Source: RGIG6307 sp964424345
Lineage (GTDB): Bacteria; Bacillota; Clostridia; Lachnospirales; Lachnospiraceae
Reading direction: 5' to 3'
Length of the DNA: 64,000 bases
Assembly: GCA_964424345.1 (NCBI GenBank)
Contig: CAYRIK010000007.1
Span: 1-64,000, forward strand
Position numbers and translations under genes: made by a program. The notes under the pieces were generated by a model. It was not told the DNA's origin. It made no database searches and saw only the letters and a program-made list of their open reading frames with translations. Below, piece after piece: positions 8,092-15,769 of this stretch (the stretch's first letter is position 1; every line of letters starts with the position of its first letter).

Positions 8092-10131
8092 ATGAGACCA
8101 GAATGGACAGATTTTGTAGGCGGCAAATGGGAAAAAGAAATCAATGTACGTGACTTCATCCAGAAGAACTACACTCCATATGATGGAGATGATGCCTTTT
8201 TAGCAGGTCCTACACAGAACACAACAGATTTATGGAATCAGGTTCTTGATTTAATGAAACAGGAACGTGAAGCTGGCGGCGTACTTGATATGGATACAAA
8301 GGTTATTTCCACTATCACATCTCATGGCCCAGGCTACTTAAACAAAGACAAAGAAACTATCGTTGGTTTCCAGACAGACAAACCTTTCAAACGTTCTTTA
8401 CAGCCTTACGGCGGTATCCGTATGGCAGAGAAGGCTTGCTCTGACAACGGTTACACTGTAGATCCAGAAGTTTCTGAATTCTTCACAGTTCACAGAAAAA
8501 CACACAACGCAGGTGTATTCGATGCTTACAATCAGGAAATGAGAGCTTGCCGTTCTGCACACGTTATCACAGGTCTTCCAGATGCTTATGGCCGTGGCCG
8601 TATCATTGGTGACTACAGACGTATTGCTTTATACGGTATTGACAGATTAATCGAAGATAAATTAGCACAGAAAGATTCTACAGGTCGTGTTATGACAGAT
8701 GACGTTATCCGTCTTCGTGAAGAAATTTCTGAGCAGATCATCGCATTAAAGATGATGAAAGAAATGGCAGCTTCTTATGGCTGTGATATTTCTAAGCCAG
8801 CTACAAACGTACAGGAAGCTATCCAGGCTACTTACTTTGGTTACTTAGCAGCTGTTAAGGAACAGAACGGTGCTGCTATGTCTCTTGGCCGTACTTCTAC
8901 TTTCATCGATATCTACGCTGAAAGAGACTTAAAGAACGGTACATTTACAGAAGAGCAGATTCAGGAATTCGTTGACCACTTCATCATGAAGTTACGTCTT
9001 ATCAAATTTGCTCGTACACCAGAATACAATGCATTATTCTCTGGTGACCCAGTATGGGTAACAGAATCTTTAGCAGGTGTTGGTATTGATGGTCGTCATA
9101 TGGTTACAAAGATGAGCTTCCGTTACTTACACACACTTTCTAACTTAGGTCCTGCTCCAGAACCAAACTTAACAGTACTTTGGTCTACAAGATTACCAGA
9201 AAGCTTCAAGCGTTTCTGTGCTAAGATGTCTATCTTATCTTCTTCTATCCAGTACGAAAACGACGACTTAATGAGAGTTACTCACGGTGATGACTATGCA
9301 ATCGCTTGCTGTGTATCTTCTATGAGAGTTGGTAAGGAAATGCAGTTCTTCGGTGCTCGTGCTAACTTAGCTAAGTGCTTACTTTACGCTTTAAACGGTG
9401 GTATTGATGAAAAGACACGTAAGCAGGTTGGTCCTAAGTACCGTCCATACGTTGGCGATATCTTAGAGTACGATAAAGTTATGGAACTTTACACAGACAT
9501 GATGGAATGGTTAGCAGATGTATACGTAAATACTCTTAACATCATCCACTACATGCATGACAAATACTGCTACGAAAGAGCACAGATGGCTCTTCATGAC
9601 AGAGATGTTAAGCGTTACTTCGCAACAGGTATCGCTGGTCTTTCTGTAGTAGCTGACTCTTTATCTGCTATCAAGTATGCAGAAGTAAAGGCTATCAGAG
9701 ATGAAGAAGGCATGATCGTTGACTTCGAAGTTAACGGCGAATTCCCTAAGTATGGTAACGATGATGACCGTGTAGACGAAATCGCTTCTGAATTAGTTTC
9801 TAAGTTCATGACAATGGTTAGAAGACATCATACTTACAGAAATGGTGTTCCTACAACATCTATCTTAACAATTACTTCTAACGTAGTTTACGGTAAAGCT
9901 ACAGGTTCAACACCAGACGGACGTAAGGCTGGTCAGCCATTCGCTCCAGGTGCTAACCCAATGCACGGACGTGACAAGAACGGTGCTGTTGCATCTTTAG
10001 CTTCCGTTTCTAAATTACCATTCAACGATGCTCAGGACGGTATTTCTAATACATTCACAATCATTCCTGGTGCTCTTGGTAAGGAAGATCAGATTTTCGC
10101 TGGCGACATCGAAATCGATTTAAGCAAATAA
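8092..10131 (+). CDS. pflB: Pyruvate formate-lyase core subunit, lacking the glycyl-radical domain
   Basis: Converts pyruvate and CoA to formate and acetyl-CoA. Strong similarity to PflB throughout: active-site Cys pair at residues 406-407 (IACCVSSM), then LNIIHYMHDKYCYERAQMAL, LTITSNVVYGKATGSTPDGR and the terminal NTFTIIPGALGKED. The 679-aa protein stops in the linker just after ALGK; PflB is about 760 aa and continues into a C-terminal domain carrying RVSGYAV. That domain is encoded separately at 10433-10675. There is no frameshift remnant: the end is followed by a 78-bp spacer and a new gene. AGGAGG lies 9 bases before the ATG. The codon choice is strongly biased, as for abundant proteins. 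It should need the small subunit for any activity. Confidence 0.95.
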   Translation: MRPEWTDFVGGKWEKEINVRDFIQKNYTPYDGDDAFLAGPTQNTTDLWNQVLDLMKQEREAGGVLDMDTKVISTITSHGPGYLNKDKETIVGFQTDKPFKRSLQPYGGIRMAEKACSDNGYTVDPEVSEFFTVHRKTHNAGVFDAYNQEMRACRSAHVITGLPDAYGRGRIIGDYRRIALYGIDRLIEDKLAQKDSTGRVMTDDVIRLREEISEQIIALKMMKEMAASYGCDISKPATNVQEAIQATYFGYLAAVKEQNGAAMSLGRTSTFIDIYAERDLKNGTFTEEQIQEFVDHFIMKLRLIKFARTPEYNALFSGDPVWVTESLAGVGIDGRHMVTKMSFRYLHTLSNLGPAPEPNLTVLWSTRLPESFKRFCAKMSILSSSIQYENDDLMRVTHGDDYAIACCVSSMRVGKEMQFFGARANLAKCLLYALNGGIDEKTRKQVGPKYRPYVGDILEYDKVMELYTDMMEWLADVYVNTLNIIHYMHDKYCYERAQMALHDRDVKRYFATGIAGLSVVADSLSAIKYAEVKAIRDEEGMIVDFEVNGEFPKYGNDDDRVDEIASELVSKFMTMVRRHHTYRNGVPTTSILTITSNVVYGKATGSTPDGRKAGQPFAPGANPMHGRDKNGAVASLASVSKLPFNDAQDGISNTFTIIPGALGKEDQIFAGDIEIDLSK

Positions 10132-10138
10132 TTTATTC

Positions 10139-10195
10139 ACTTATCAGTATTTCTGATGACATAGTACATACTCTTTACTGATAAGTATTTATCAG
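10139..10195 (+). promoter_or_regulatory. Two competing hairpins between PFL core and small genes
   Basis: ACTTATCAGTA (10139-10149) pairs perfectly with TACTGATAAGT (10176-10186). The 3' arm can instead form CTGATAA-GTAT-TTATCAG (10178-10195), which ends two bases before the AAAGGGG ribosome binding site of the next gene. No T run follows, so it is not a normal terminator. It could set the ratio of core to small subunits by mRNA processing or translation control. Confidence 0.55.
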
Positions 10196-10209
10196 AAAGG
10201 GGTATGGCT

Positions 10210-10428
10210 ATGAACCAAAATAAACTTATTGATGACTTCATTAAAATGATGGACGGCGGTATCAAAAAAGGAGTCGGTCATGTAAATGTCGATTACGATG
10301 CGAATATGACAGAATCCAAAAAAGTGCAGACTATGGGTTGTGCAGACTGCTCTTCTAACCCAATGGCGTGCAGCGTACCTACACTTCATGAAGGCATCGA
10401 TGATCAATTAGAAAAACAGGAGGATTGA
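10210..10428 (+). CDS. Cys-rich small protein related to the glycyl-radical domain, glycine motif absent
   Basis: 72 aa from ATG 10210 (AAAGGGG 7 bases ahead; ATG 10204 would be too close). The first half, IDDFIKMMDGGIKKGVGHVNVD, aligns with IDNLVSLLDGYATKGGHHLNVN of the glycyl subunit encoded 4 bp downstream, suggesting duplication. The second half lacks RVSGYAV; instead it has three Cys in GCADCSSNPMAC (residues 44, 47, 54). It therefore cannot carry a glycyl radical. Possible roles: occupying the empty docking site in the PFL core, a metal or thiol sensor, or quenching and repair of damaged enzyme. These roles are inference. I do not know a named family for it. Confidence 0.8.
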   Translation: MNQNKLIDDFIKMMDGGIKKGVGHVNVDYDANMTESKKVQTMGCADCSSNPMACSVPTLHEGIDDQLEKQED

Positions 10429-10432
10429 CATC

Positions 10433-10675
10433 ATGGCAGCAAGCAATGCTCAGATTGATAACTTAGTATCATTATTAGATGGTTATGCTACAAAGGGTGG
10501 CCATCACTTAAACGTAAATGTACTCAACAGAGAAACATTATTAGATGCTCAGAAACATCCAGAAAACTATCCACAGTTAACTATCCGTGTTTCTGGTTAT
10601 GCAGTTAACTTCATCAAATTAACTCCAGAACAGCAGGCTGACGTTATCTCTCGTACATTCCACGAAGGATTATAA
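10433..10675 (+). CDS. grcA: Separate glycyl-radical subunit of pyruvate formate-lyase (GrcA/YfiD-like)
   Basis: 80 aa that correspond to the missing C-terminus of PflB: an N-terminal helix, GGHHLNVNVLNRETLLDAQ, ENYPQLTIRVSGYAVNF and LTPEQQADVISRTF. The radical-bearing glycine is Gly55 in RVSGYAV. In E. coli, YfiD has the same motif but is a spare part beside a full-length PflB; here the core has no copy of its own, so this protein should be an obligatory subunit. CAGGAGG lies 8 bases upstream of the ATG, and the gene follows the Cys-rich paralogue by 4 bp. The symbol is used by similarity only. Confidence 0.93.
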   Translation: MAASNAQIDNLVSLLDGYATKGGHHLNVNVLNRETLLDAQKHPENYPQLTIRVSGYAVNFIKLTPEQQADVISRTFHEGL

Positions 10676-10686
10676 GATCACTTGCA

Positions 10687-10710
10687 AGCGGTGACCCAAC
10701 GGTCACCGCT
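10687..10710 (+). terminator. Strong hairpin between glycyl subunit and activase genes
   Basis: AGCGGTGACC / GGTCACCGCT with a CAAC loop, followed by only TTTAG. Likely a partial terminator or RNA-stabilising 3' hairpin that lowers expression of the activase relative to the structural genes. Confidence 0.65.
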
Positions 10711-10763
10711 TTAGTATATCTCAAAACTATTATTAACAAAGATTAAAGCGAGGCGAAATATTT

Positions 10764-11525
10764 ATGACAAAAGGCAGAATTCATTCAATAGAAAGTATGG
10801 GTACCGTAGACGGTCCTGGTTTACGATTTGTAGTATTTGTACAGGGTTGTCCTATGCGTTGTGCATATTGTCATAATCCTGATACATGGAGTACACACGC
10901 TGGCACTCTTATGGATCCAGAAGATATCCTTGCTCAAATGGAACATAACCGCAGTTTTTATAAAAATGGCGGTATTACAGTAACAGGCGGTGAGCCTTTG
11001 TTACAGATTGATTTTCTTATCGACTTATTTACACTTGCTAAAGAACGCGGCATCCACACTTGTATTGATACTTCCGGTATCACATACAGACCTGGAAATA
11101 CAGTTTATAACGAAAAATTAGACCATCTGATGACGCTTACAGATTTAGTAATGCTTGATATCAAGCATATTGATCCACAAAAGCATTTAAAGCTTACACA
11201 GCAGCCAAATGATGGTATCCTTGCATTTGCACGTTATTTAAACGAAAAACAAATTCCAGTATGGATTCGCCATGTTGTTGTGCCTGGTATTACAGATGAT
11301 CCAAAATACCTTTACCAGTTAGGAGAATTTATCGCTCCTTTCACAAACTTAAAGGTATTAGACATCTTGCCTTATCACACAATGGGTAAAGTAAAATATG
11401 ACAATCTCGGTATGGATTATCCATTAAAAGATGTTCCTGCTATGTCTCAGGCAACTGCTATCGAACTAAAAAAATATGTTCTGAATGGCATCAAAGATAA
11501 AAGAAGAGAGCTTGGAATGCTTTAA
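10764..11525 (+). CDS. pflA: Pyruvate formate-lyase activating enzyme
   Basis: Radical-SAM enzyme that abstracts hydrogen from the PFL glycine to form the catalytic radical. The CX3CX2C cluster motif is at residues 29, 33 and 36 (CPMRCAYC), preceded by DGPGLRFVVFVQG and followed by the SAM-binding TGGEPLLQ near residue 75. 253 aa, normal for PflA. It comes after the split PFL genes, so its natural substrate is a free or docked 80-aa subunit rather than the tail of a large enzyme. Ribosome binding site GCGAGGCGA upstream. Confidence 0.95.
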   Translation: MTKGRIHSIESMGTVDGPGLRFVVFVQGCPMRCAYCHNPDTWSTHAGTLMDPEDILAQMEHNRSFYKNGGITVTGGEPLLQIDFLIDLFTLAKERGIHTCIDTSGITYRPGNTVYNEKLDHLMTLTDLVMLDIKHIDPQKHLKLTQQPNDGILAFARYLNEKQIPVWIRHVVVPGITDDPKYLYQLGEFIAPFTNLKVLDILPYHTMGKVKYDNLGMDYPLKDVPAMSQATAIELKKYVLNGIKDKRRELGML

Positions 11526-11584
11526 TTTTGTGTATAAGATTTTATTATTTTTCACATCATTATCCTATAAGGAGGAACTTAATT

Positions 11585-11758
11585 ATGGCATTTAAGATTA
11601 GTGACGCATGTATTTGTTGTGGTGCTTGTGAAGCAGCTTGCCCAGTTGGCGCAATCAGCATGGGTGAAGACCACTTCGAAATCGATCCAGAAAAATGCAT
11701 TAGCTGTGGTTGCTGTGAAGCTACTTGCCCAGTTGGTGCTCCAGCTATGGCTGAATAA
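11585..11758 (+). CDS. 2[4Fe-4S] ferredoxin
   Basis: 57 aa with two complete cluster motifs, CICCGACEAACP and CISCGCCEATCP. AAGGAGG lies 9 bases before ATG 11585; an upstream extension of the frame has no support. Electron carrier of the clostridial type. Its place directly after pflA suggests that it may supply the electron for SAM cleavage by the activase, but it may also serve pyruvate or hydrogen metabolism. Confidence 0.93.
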   Translation: MAFKISDACICCGACEAACPVGAISMGEDHFEIDPEKCISCGCCEATCPVGAPAMAE

Positions 11759-11767
11759 TTTCCCAGT

Positions 11768-11806
11768 AAAAAAGAGAAGCTGTCTTTATGGACAACTTCT
11801 CTTTTT
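11768..11806 (+). terminator. Terminator of the PFL operon
   Basis: AAAAGAGAAGCTGTC and GGACAACTTCTCTTTTT form a long stem with a T run. Confidence 0.88.
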
Positions 11807-11833
11807 CTATATTATTATTGTTTTACTATTTTA

Positions 11834-13132
11834 TTATTCTCCAATGACATCAGCCAATACAAATTTATCTAAGATAGTCACATCTGAAAATCCTAAAGAA
11901 GCATCGCATTCCTGCTCTTTGAACACTTCTATAAGGCTGTCAAACAATTTGGTATCTCCAGTATAATTGATAAATTCCATATGCATTTTACCTTTATCAT
12001 TGTAAACCAAAATCCAAGGGAAACCAGAGCATCCACGATGAGAATAAGAAACAGTTTCCACGCGTTCCTTGATACCATCTGGTAATACCATCGTTCCGAG
12101 ATAAGAAATCTCATATGTACACATAGAACTAGAGCCTTCCATCAAGCCTCTGATCATCTGACGGCTTCTTTCGATCAATGGCTTTTTATTATTTTCCAAG
12201 AAATTGGCAATCAAAACTTGCTGCTGCAATGTAACAGACATTGCCTTTTTGGAAGTCAATTTCTTTAAGTCTGCTCGCATACTTGTACACTGTTCTACAA
12301 AAGAAAGTTTCTCATACTCTTTCTTAAATGGAAGTGTCACGACATGAGAGAAATTGCGGCATACATTTGCACCATAAATTGTACGCAAGTTAGCTGGAAG
12401 CATACATACAACGTGTTCTTTCTTGCCAATATCATGTGTTCTGTTGATTGCACAAGCAAGAGCTGCCATACACATTGCAACCGGTGTTGTTTTATTCGCT
12501 TTGGCAAATGCTTTTACCTGTTTTTCTGGTACGGATAATACATATTTCTTTGCCTGATAGCTTTCGTCATCGCTTACTTTTCCCTGAATAGTATAAACTT
12601 TTCTTGTATTTGGTAAAGACAATGGCAACAGCTTATGTGCAGAATATTCTGCAAATGGGTCTGGAATATCTACAATATTCATTGTATCTACAACAGATTC
12701 TGTATGTTCTTTTGCATAGTCTGCATCAATCATTTTATAATATTCGTCTAATAATAATGCAATAAACATAGATGCACCGATTGCATCGGACATACCATGG
12801 AAATAAGAAAGTACAAACTCTTTCTCGTCATAGCTGATACGATACATATAGTGGTTTGTATCTTTTGTTCCAAGACGATATACACATTCCTCTTTTGGAA
12901 AAACAGGAAATTCTTCTGTATTCTCTGTATAATACAATATTTCATCTTCTACTACAACTTTCATCTTAAAGTTGCGGAAAGTTCCTGCAGCAATTGCTAC
13001 TGCTTTTTTTAATTCTTCTGGTCTGATTGCATCCTTCAGCACTACATTCGCCTGGTTTACATAGGAATTTTCATCACCGGAAGAAATGTAGTACATCATT
13101 CGGTCACAAGCACCGATTTTTTCTAAATTCAT
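11834..13132 (-). CDS. Condensation-domain / acyltransferase-like protein
   Basis: 432 aa. The sequence YFHGMSDAIG fits the HxxxD catalytic motif of the chloramphenicol-acetyltransferase-like superfamily, which includes condensation domains, PapA acyltransferases and alcohol acetyltransferases. Further family-like features are an RTIYGANVCRNFSHVVTLPF stretch and a C-terminal substrate-channel region. The start at 13132 (MNLEKIGACDRMMYY) is preferred over 13195, which has no ribosome binding site and adds a stretch unlike the family. It stands alone with no carrier protein or synthetase near, so the acyl substrate is unknown. The product is likely cytosolic. Confidence 0.7.
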   Translation of the reverse strand: MNLEKIGACDRMMYYISSGDENSYVNQANVVLKDAIRPEELKKAVAIAAGTFRNFKMKVVVEDEILYYTENTEEFPVFPKEECVYRLGTKDTNHYMYRISYDEKEFVLSYFHGMSDAIGASMFIALLLDEYYKMIDADYAKEHTESVVDTMNIVDIPDPFAEYSAHKLLPLSLPNTRKVYTIQGKVSDDESYQAKKYVLSVPEKQVKAFAKANKTTPVAMCMAALACAINRTHDIGKKEHVVCMLPANLRTIYGANVCRNFSHVVTLPFKKEYEKLSFVEQCTSMRADLKKLTSKKAMSVTLQQQVLIANFLENNKKPLIERSRQMIRGLMEGSSSMCTYEISYLGTMVLPDGIKERVETVSYSHRGCSGFPWILVYNDKGKMHMEFINYTGDTKLFDSLIEVFKEQECDASLGFSDVTILDKFVLADVIGE

Positions 13133-13215
13133 CTTATATCCCACGCTCCATTTTTTATTTTTATTTATTATACCCAAAATGACGCAGGAGTACAATTGAC
13201 AATTAGTTTAAAATG

Positions 13216-13815
13216 TCATAAAAACCATTTTCGTTTCTTTTTTCCCTTTTTTTCGACTGTATTTCTAAGATGCTCGTCCAACTGTCGAAAATGTTCATCT
13301 TCTTTTTCAATGCGAAGTTTGTCTCTTTGTTCCTCACGTTCTTCCTGTAATCGAAATTGATAATCCAGTTCTTTAATCAGACTTTCTTTCACCTGCTCTA
13401 AAAACTCAGCTTGGCTTTCTTTGATACTTTCCGCAATAAACTGTTTCAGTAATTCCTGAAGCCTTTTTGCTTTTTCTGCACGCTCTATTTCCGCTTCCTG
13501 TATGTACGAGCTTTGCTGTATATTCTGTTCTAAATACTCTTTGGGACGATATACAAGTATCCTCCTTTCCATGGCTGGCACTTTTTCTGCATTGGCTTTA
13601 TGAAGCAACGCTTTAATTTCTTTTAACTGCATCCCCTGTTTTTTCCAATCCATGATTTTTTGAAATGTTTTCATATTTTCCTGCGAATACATACGTCTTC
13701 CCTGCTCATTTCTAGCAATCTGAAGTTCTAATTCTTCCTCCCAAAATCGCAGTGCATGCGCCTCTACGCCTAATTCCTTTGCTGCTTCTTTAATAGAATA
13801 CATAACCTGTGTCAT
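13216..13815 (-). CDS. MerR-family transcriptional regulator
   Basis: 199 aa. The N-terminal MerR helix-turn-helix (YSIKEAAKELGVEAHALRFWEEE) and wing (NEQGRRMYSQENMKTF) are followed by a long charged coiled coil. There is no Cys cluster for metal sensing and no recognisable drug-binding domain. GAAAGGGG lies 7 bases before the start. Probably a cytosolic DNA-binding protein; target unknown. Confidence 0.85.
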   Translation of the reverse strand: MTQVMYSIKEAAKELGVEAHALRFWEEELELQIARNEQGRRMYSQENMKTFQKIMDWKKQGMQLKEIKALLHKANAEKVPAMERRILVYRPKEYLEQNIQQSSYIQEAEIERAEKAKRLQELLKQFIAESIKESQAEFLEQVKESLIKELDYQFRLQEEREEQRDKLRIEKEDEHFRQLDEHLRNTVEKKGKKKRKWFL

Positions 13816-13862
13816 AAAATTCCCCTTTCTACCTTCCTGCCCTCACTCATAAAAGGCTTTGA

Positions 13863-13887
13863 CCACTTTGCTGAGCCGAGCGTTTTT
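13863..13887 (-). repeat. 25-bp dispersed repeat, copy 1
   Basis: Identical over 25 bp to 55591-55615. On the minus strand it would read KNARLSKV if translated. It abuts the palindromic element at 13885-13923. Confidence 0.8.
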
Positions 13888-13923
13888 ATATACTAGCGAA
13901 TAAGTAATTCCCCAGTATATAAA
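13885..13923 (-). repeat. Terminator-associated palindrome, copy 1 (degenerate)
   Basis: 17-base arms 13885-13901 and 13907-13923 with loop AAGTA and two mismatches. Lies directly downstream, in the minus direction, of the dnaB terminator. Related to copies at 17951, 27657 and 34559. Confidence 0.75.
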
Positions 13924-13925
13924 AA

Positions 13926-13954
13926 AAAGAGAACAGTGTCTTTCTGTTCTCTTT
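13926..13954 (-). terminator. Terminator of the gdpP-rplI-dnaB operon
   Basis: AAAGAGAACAG / CTGTTCTCTTT with a 7-base loop and, on the minus strand, a run of eight T. Confidence 0.9.
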
Positions 13955-13972
13955 CGTAACATACTGATGTTA

Positions 13973-15316
13973 TCAGTCCTTTTGTAAATTTGCAAATTTT
14001 GTGTAATCAGCAAGCCATGCCAGCTCTACCGTTCCGATTGGACCGTTTCTTTGCTTTGCTATAATAACTTCTGCAACGCCCGGCTTGTCTGTTTCTTTAT
14101 TGTAGTAATCATCACGATATAAAAACATTACTACGTCGGCATCCTGCTCGATTGCTCCTGATTCACGAAGGTCAGAAAGCATTGGTCTGTGATCAGGTCT
14201 TTGCTCTACTGCTCGTGATAACTGGGACAATGCCAATACCGGAACATTCAATTCTCGTGCGATTGCTTTTAAAGAACGGGAAATCTCAGAGATTTCCTGC
14301 TGTCTGGACTCACTTCTTCCACCGCCGCTCATCAACTGAAGGTAGTCAATGATAATCATGTCTAACCCACGTTCTAACTTAAATTTACGGCATTTAGAAC
14401 GAAGTTCGGCTATCGTGATACCCGGTGTATCATCAATCATCAAATTTGACTGACCAATAATACCTGCTGTTTCTGCCAACTTTTCCCATTCACTGTCACT
14501 AAGCTGACCTGTACGGATATTTTGACCGCTTACTTTAGATTCCAAAGAGAGCATACGATTGATCAACTGCTCCTTACTCATTTCCAAAGAAAAGATTGCA
14601 ACCGCTTTATTTTGCTTAAAAGCCACATATTGTGCGATATTTAATACGAATGCGGTTTTACCCATAGAAGGTCTTGCTGCGATCAATACGAGGTCAGAAG
14701 GCTGCATACCAGCGGTACGATAATCCAAATCTAAAAACCCTGTCGCAATACCAGTTACACTTCCATTGTTACGGCTCGCAAGTTCTATTTTATGCATCGC
14801 ATTGGCAACAACTTCTCGAATCGGTACAAAATCCGTTGTATTTCTATGCTGACAAATCTCAAAGATACGTTTTTCCGTATCATCTAAAATAAATTCCAGA
14901 TTTTCCGTTCCTGCATAACAGTTTTGGGCAATCTCTTCATTCAGACGAATCAGTCTTCTTAATGTTGCTTTTTCTGAAACAATATTCACATACTGTTTGA
15001 TATTTGCAGATGTTGGCACAATGACCAACAAATCTTTCATAAATTCCAGACTGCTGATTTCTGGTGGAACATCCTTTTCTCTAAGCTTTTCCTGCAATGT
15101 AATCAGATCGATTGGTTTTCCATCTGTATACAGCTCTACCATAGCATCAAAAATAATGCCATATTGTTTGCTGTAAAAATCTTCCCCATGCAGAATTTCA
15201 CTTGCTGCAACGACTGCTTCTCTGTCTAAAAGCATGGAACTGATAACAGATTGCTCTGCCTCTATACTATGCGGCATAACTCTTTTGAGTACCGCCTCTT
15301 CCATTGTTGCTGCCAT
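13973..15316 (-). CDS. dnaB: Replicative DNA helicase DnaB
   Basis: Hexameric 5'-3' helicase of the replication fork. The N-terminal primase-interacting domain (PHSIEAEQSVISSMLLD) leads into a RecA-like domain with Walker A ARPSMGKT, EMS motif FSLEMSKEQL, Walker B IIIDYLQLM and DLRESGAIEQDADVV. 447 aa, the family norm. The gene follows rplI by 6 bp and ends the conserved gdpP-rplI-dnaB operon. No intein or insertion is present. Confidence 0.98.
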   Translation of the reverse strand: MAATMEEAVLKRVMPHSIEAEQSVISSMLLDREAVVAASEILHGEDFYSKQYGIIFDAMVELYTDGKPIDLITLQEKLREKDVPPEISSLEFMKDLLVIVPTSANIKQYVNIVSEKATLRRLIRLNEEIAQNCYAGTENLEFILDDTEKRIFEICQHRNTTDFVPIREVVANAMHKIELASRNNGSVTGIATGFLDLDYRTAGMQPSDLVLIAARPSMGKTAFVLNIAQYVAFKQNKAVAIFSLEMSKEQLINRMLSLESKVSGQNIRTGQLSDSEWEKLAETAGIIGQSNLMIDDTPGITIAELRSKCRKFKLERGLDMIIIDYLQLMSGGGRSESRQQEISEISRSLKAIARELNVPVLALSQLSRAVEQRPDHRPMLSDLRESGAIEQDADVVMFLYRDDYYNKETDKPGVAEVIIAKQRNGPIGTVELAWLADYTKFANLQKD

Positions 15317-15322
15317 AACTAA

Positions 15323-15769
15323 TTACGCTTCCTGTACTTTTACACGAATAGTACCTGTTACCTTTGGATGTAACTTTACTGGTACTTCATACACACCAAA
15401 ATTCTTGATTGCTTCTGGAAGCACGATTTTCTTTTTGTCTACTTCGATACCAGTCTGTGCTTTTAATGCCTGACCGATTTCCTTTGTAGAAACACTGCCA
15501 AATGTACGTCCGTTTTCTCCAGCCTTAATGCTTACTACAACAGATTTTGTTGTAAGTAATTCAGCAAGTTCTTTTGCATGATCTAACTGCTCCTGAGCTA
15601 CTTTTGCTTCATTTGACTTCTGTAATTTCAGATCATTTAAGTTCTTTGGAGTAGCTTCTACGCCAATTTTCTTTGGCAATACAAAATTTCTTGCATACCC
15701 TTCGCTTACTTCGATGATATCACCTTTTTTGCCTAACTTTTTCTCATCCTGTAATAAAATTATTTTCAT
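15323..15769 (-). CDS. rplI: 50S ribosomal protein L9
   Basis: 148 aa with the L9 N-terminal signature (MKIILLQDEKKLGKKGDIIEVSEGYARNF shortened here: GDIIEVSEGYARNFVLP) and the C-terminal domain with GRTFGSVSTKEIG. Binds 23S rRNA at the base of L1. Its ATG overlaps the TGA of gdpP (ATGA), so translation is coupled. Confidence 0.98.
   Translation of the reverse strand: MKIILLQDEKKLGKKGDIIEVSEGYARNFVLPKKIGVEATPKNLNDLKLQKSNEAKVAQEQLDHAKELAELLTTKSVVVSIKAGENGRTFGSVSTKEIGQALKAQTGIEVDKKKIVLPEAIKNFGVYEVPVKLHPKVTGTIRVKVQEA

Noticed and set aside
8092..10675. PFL split as a sequencing frameshift
   Set aside because: Core and glycyl pieces are separated by a spacer, a whole extra gene and separate ribosome binding sites, so a simple base error cannot make this layout.
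10687..10710. Hairpin as full terminator ending the PFL unit before pflA
   Set aside because: No proper T run follows and pflA has no clear promoter between; partial termination is more likely.
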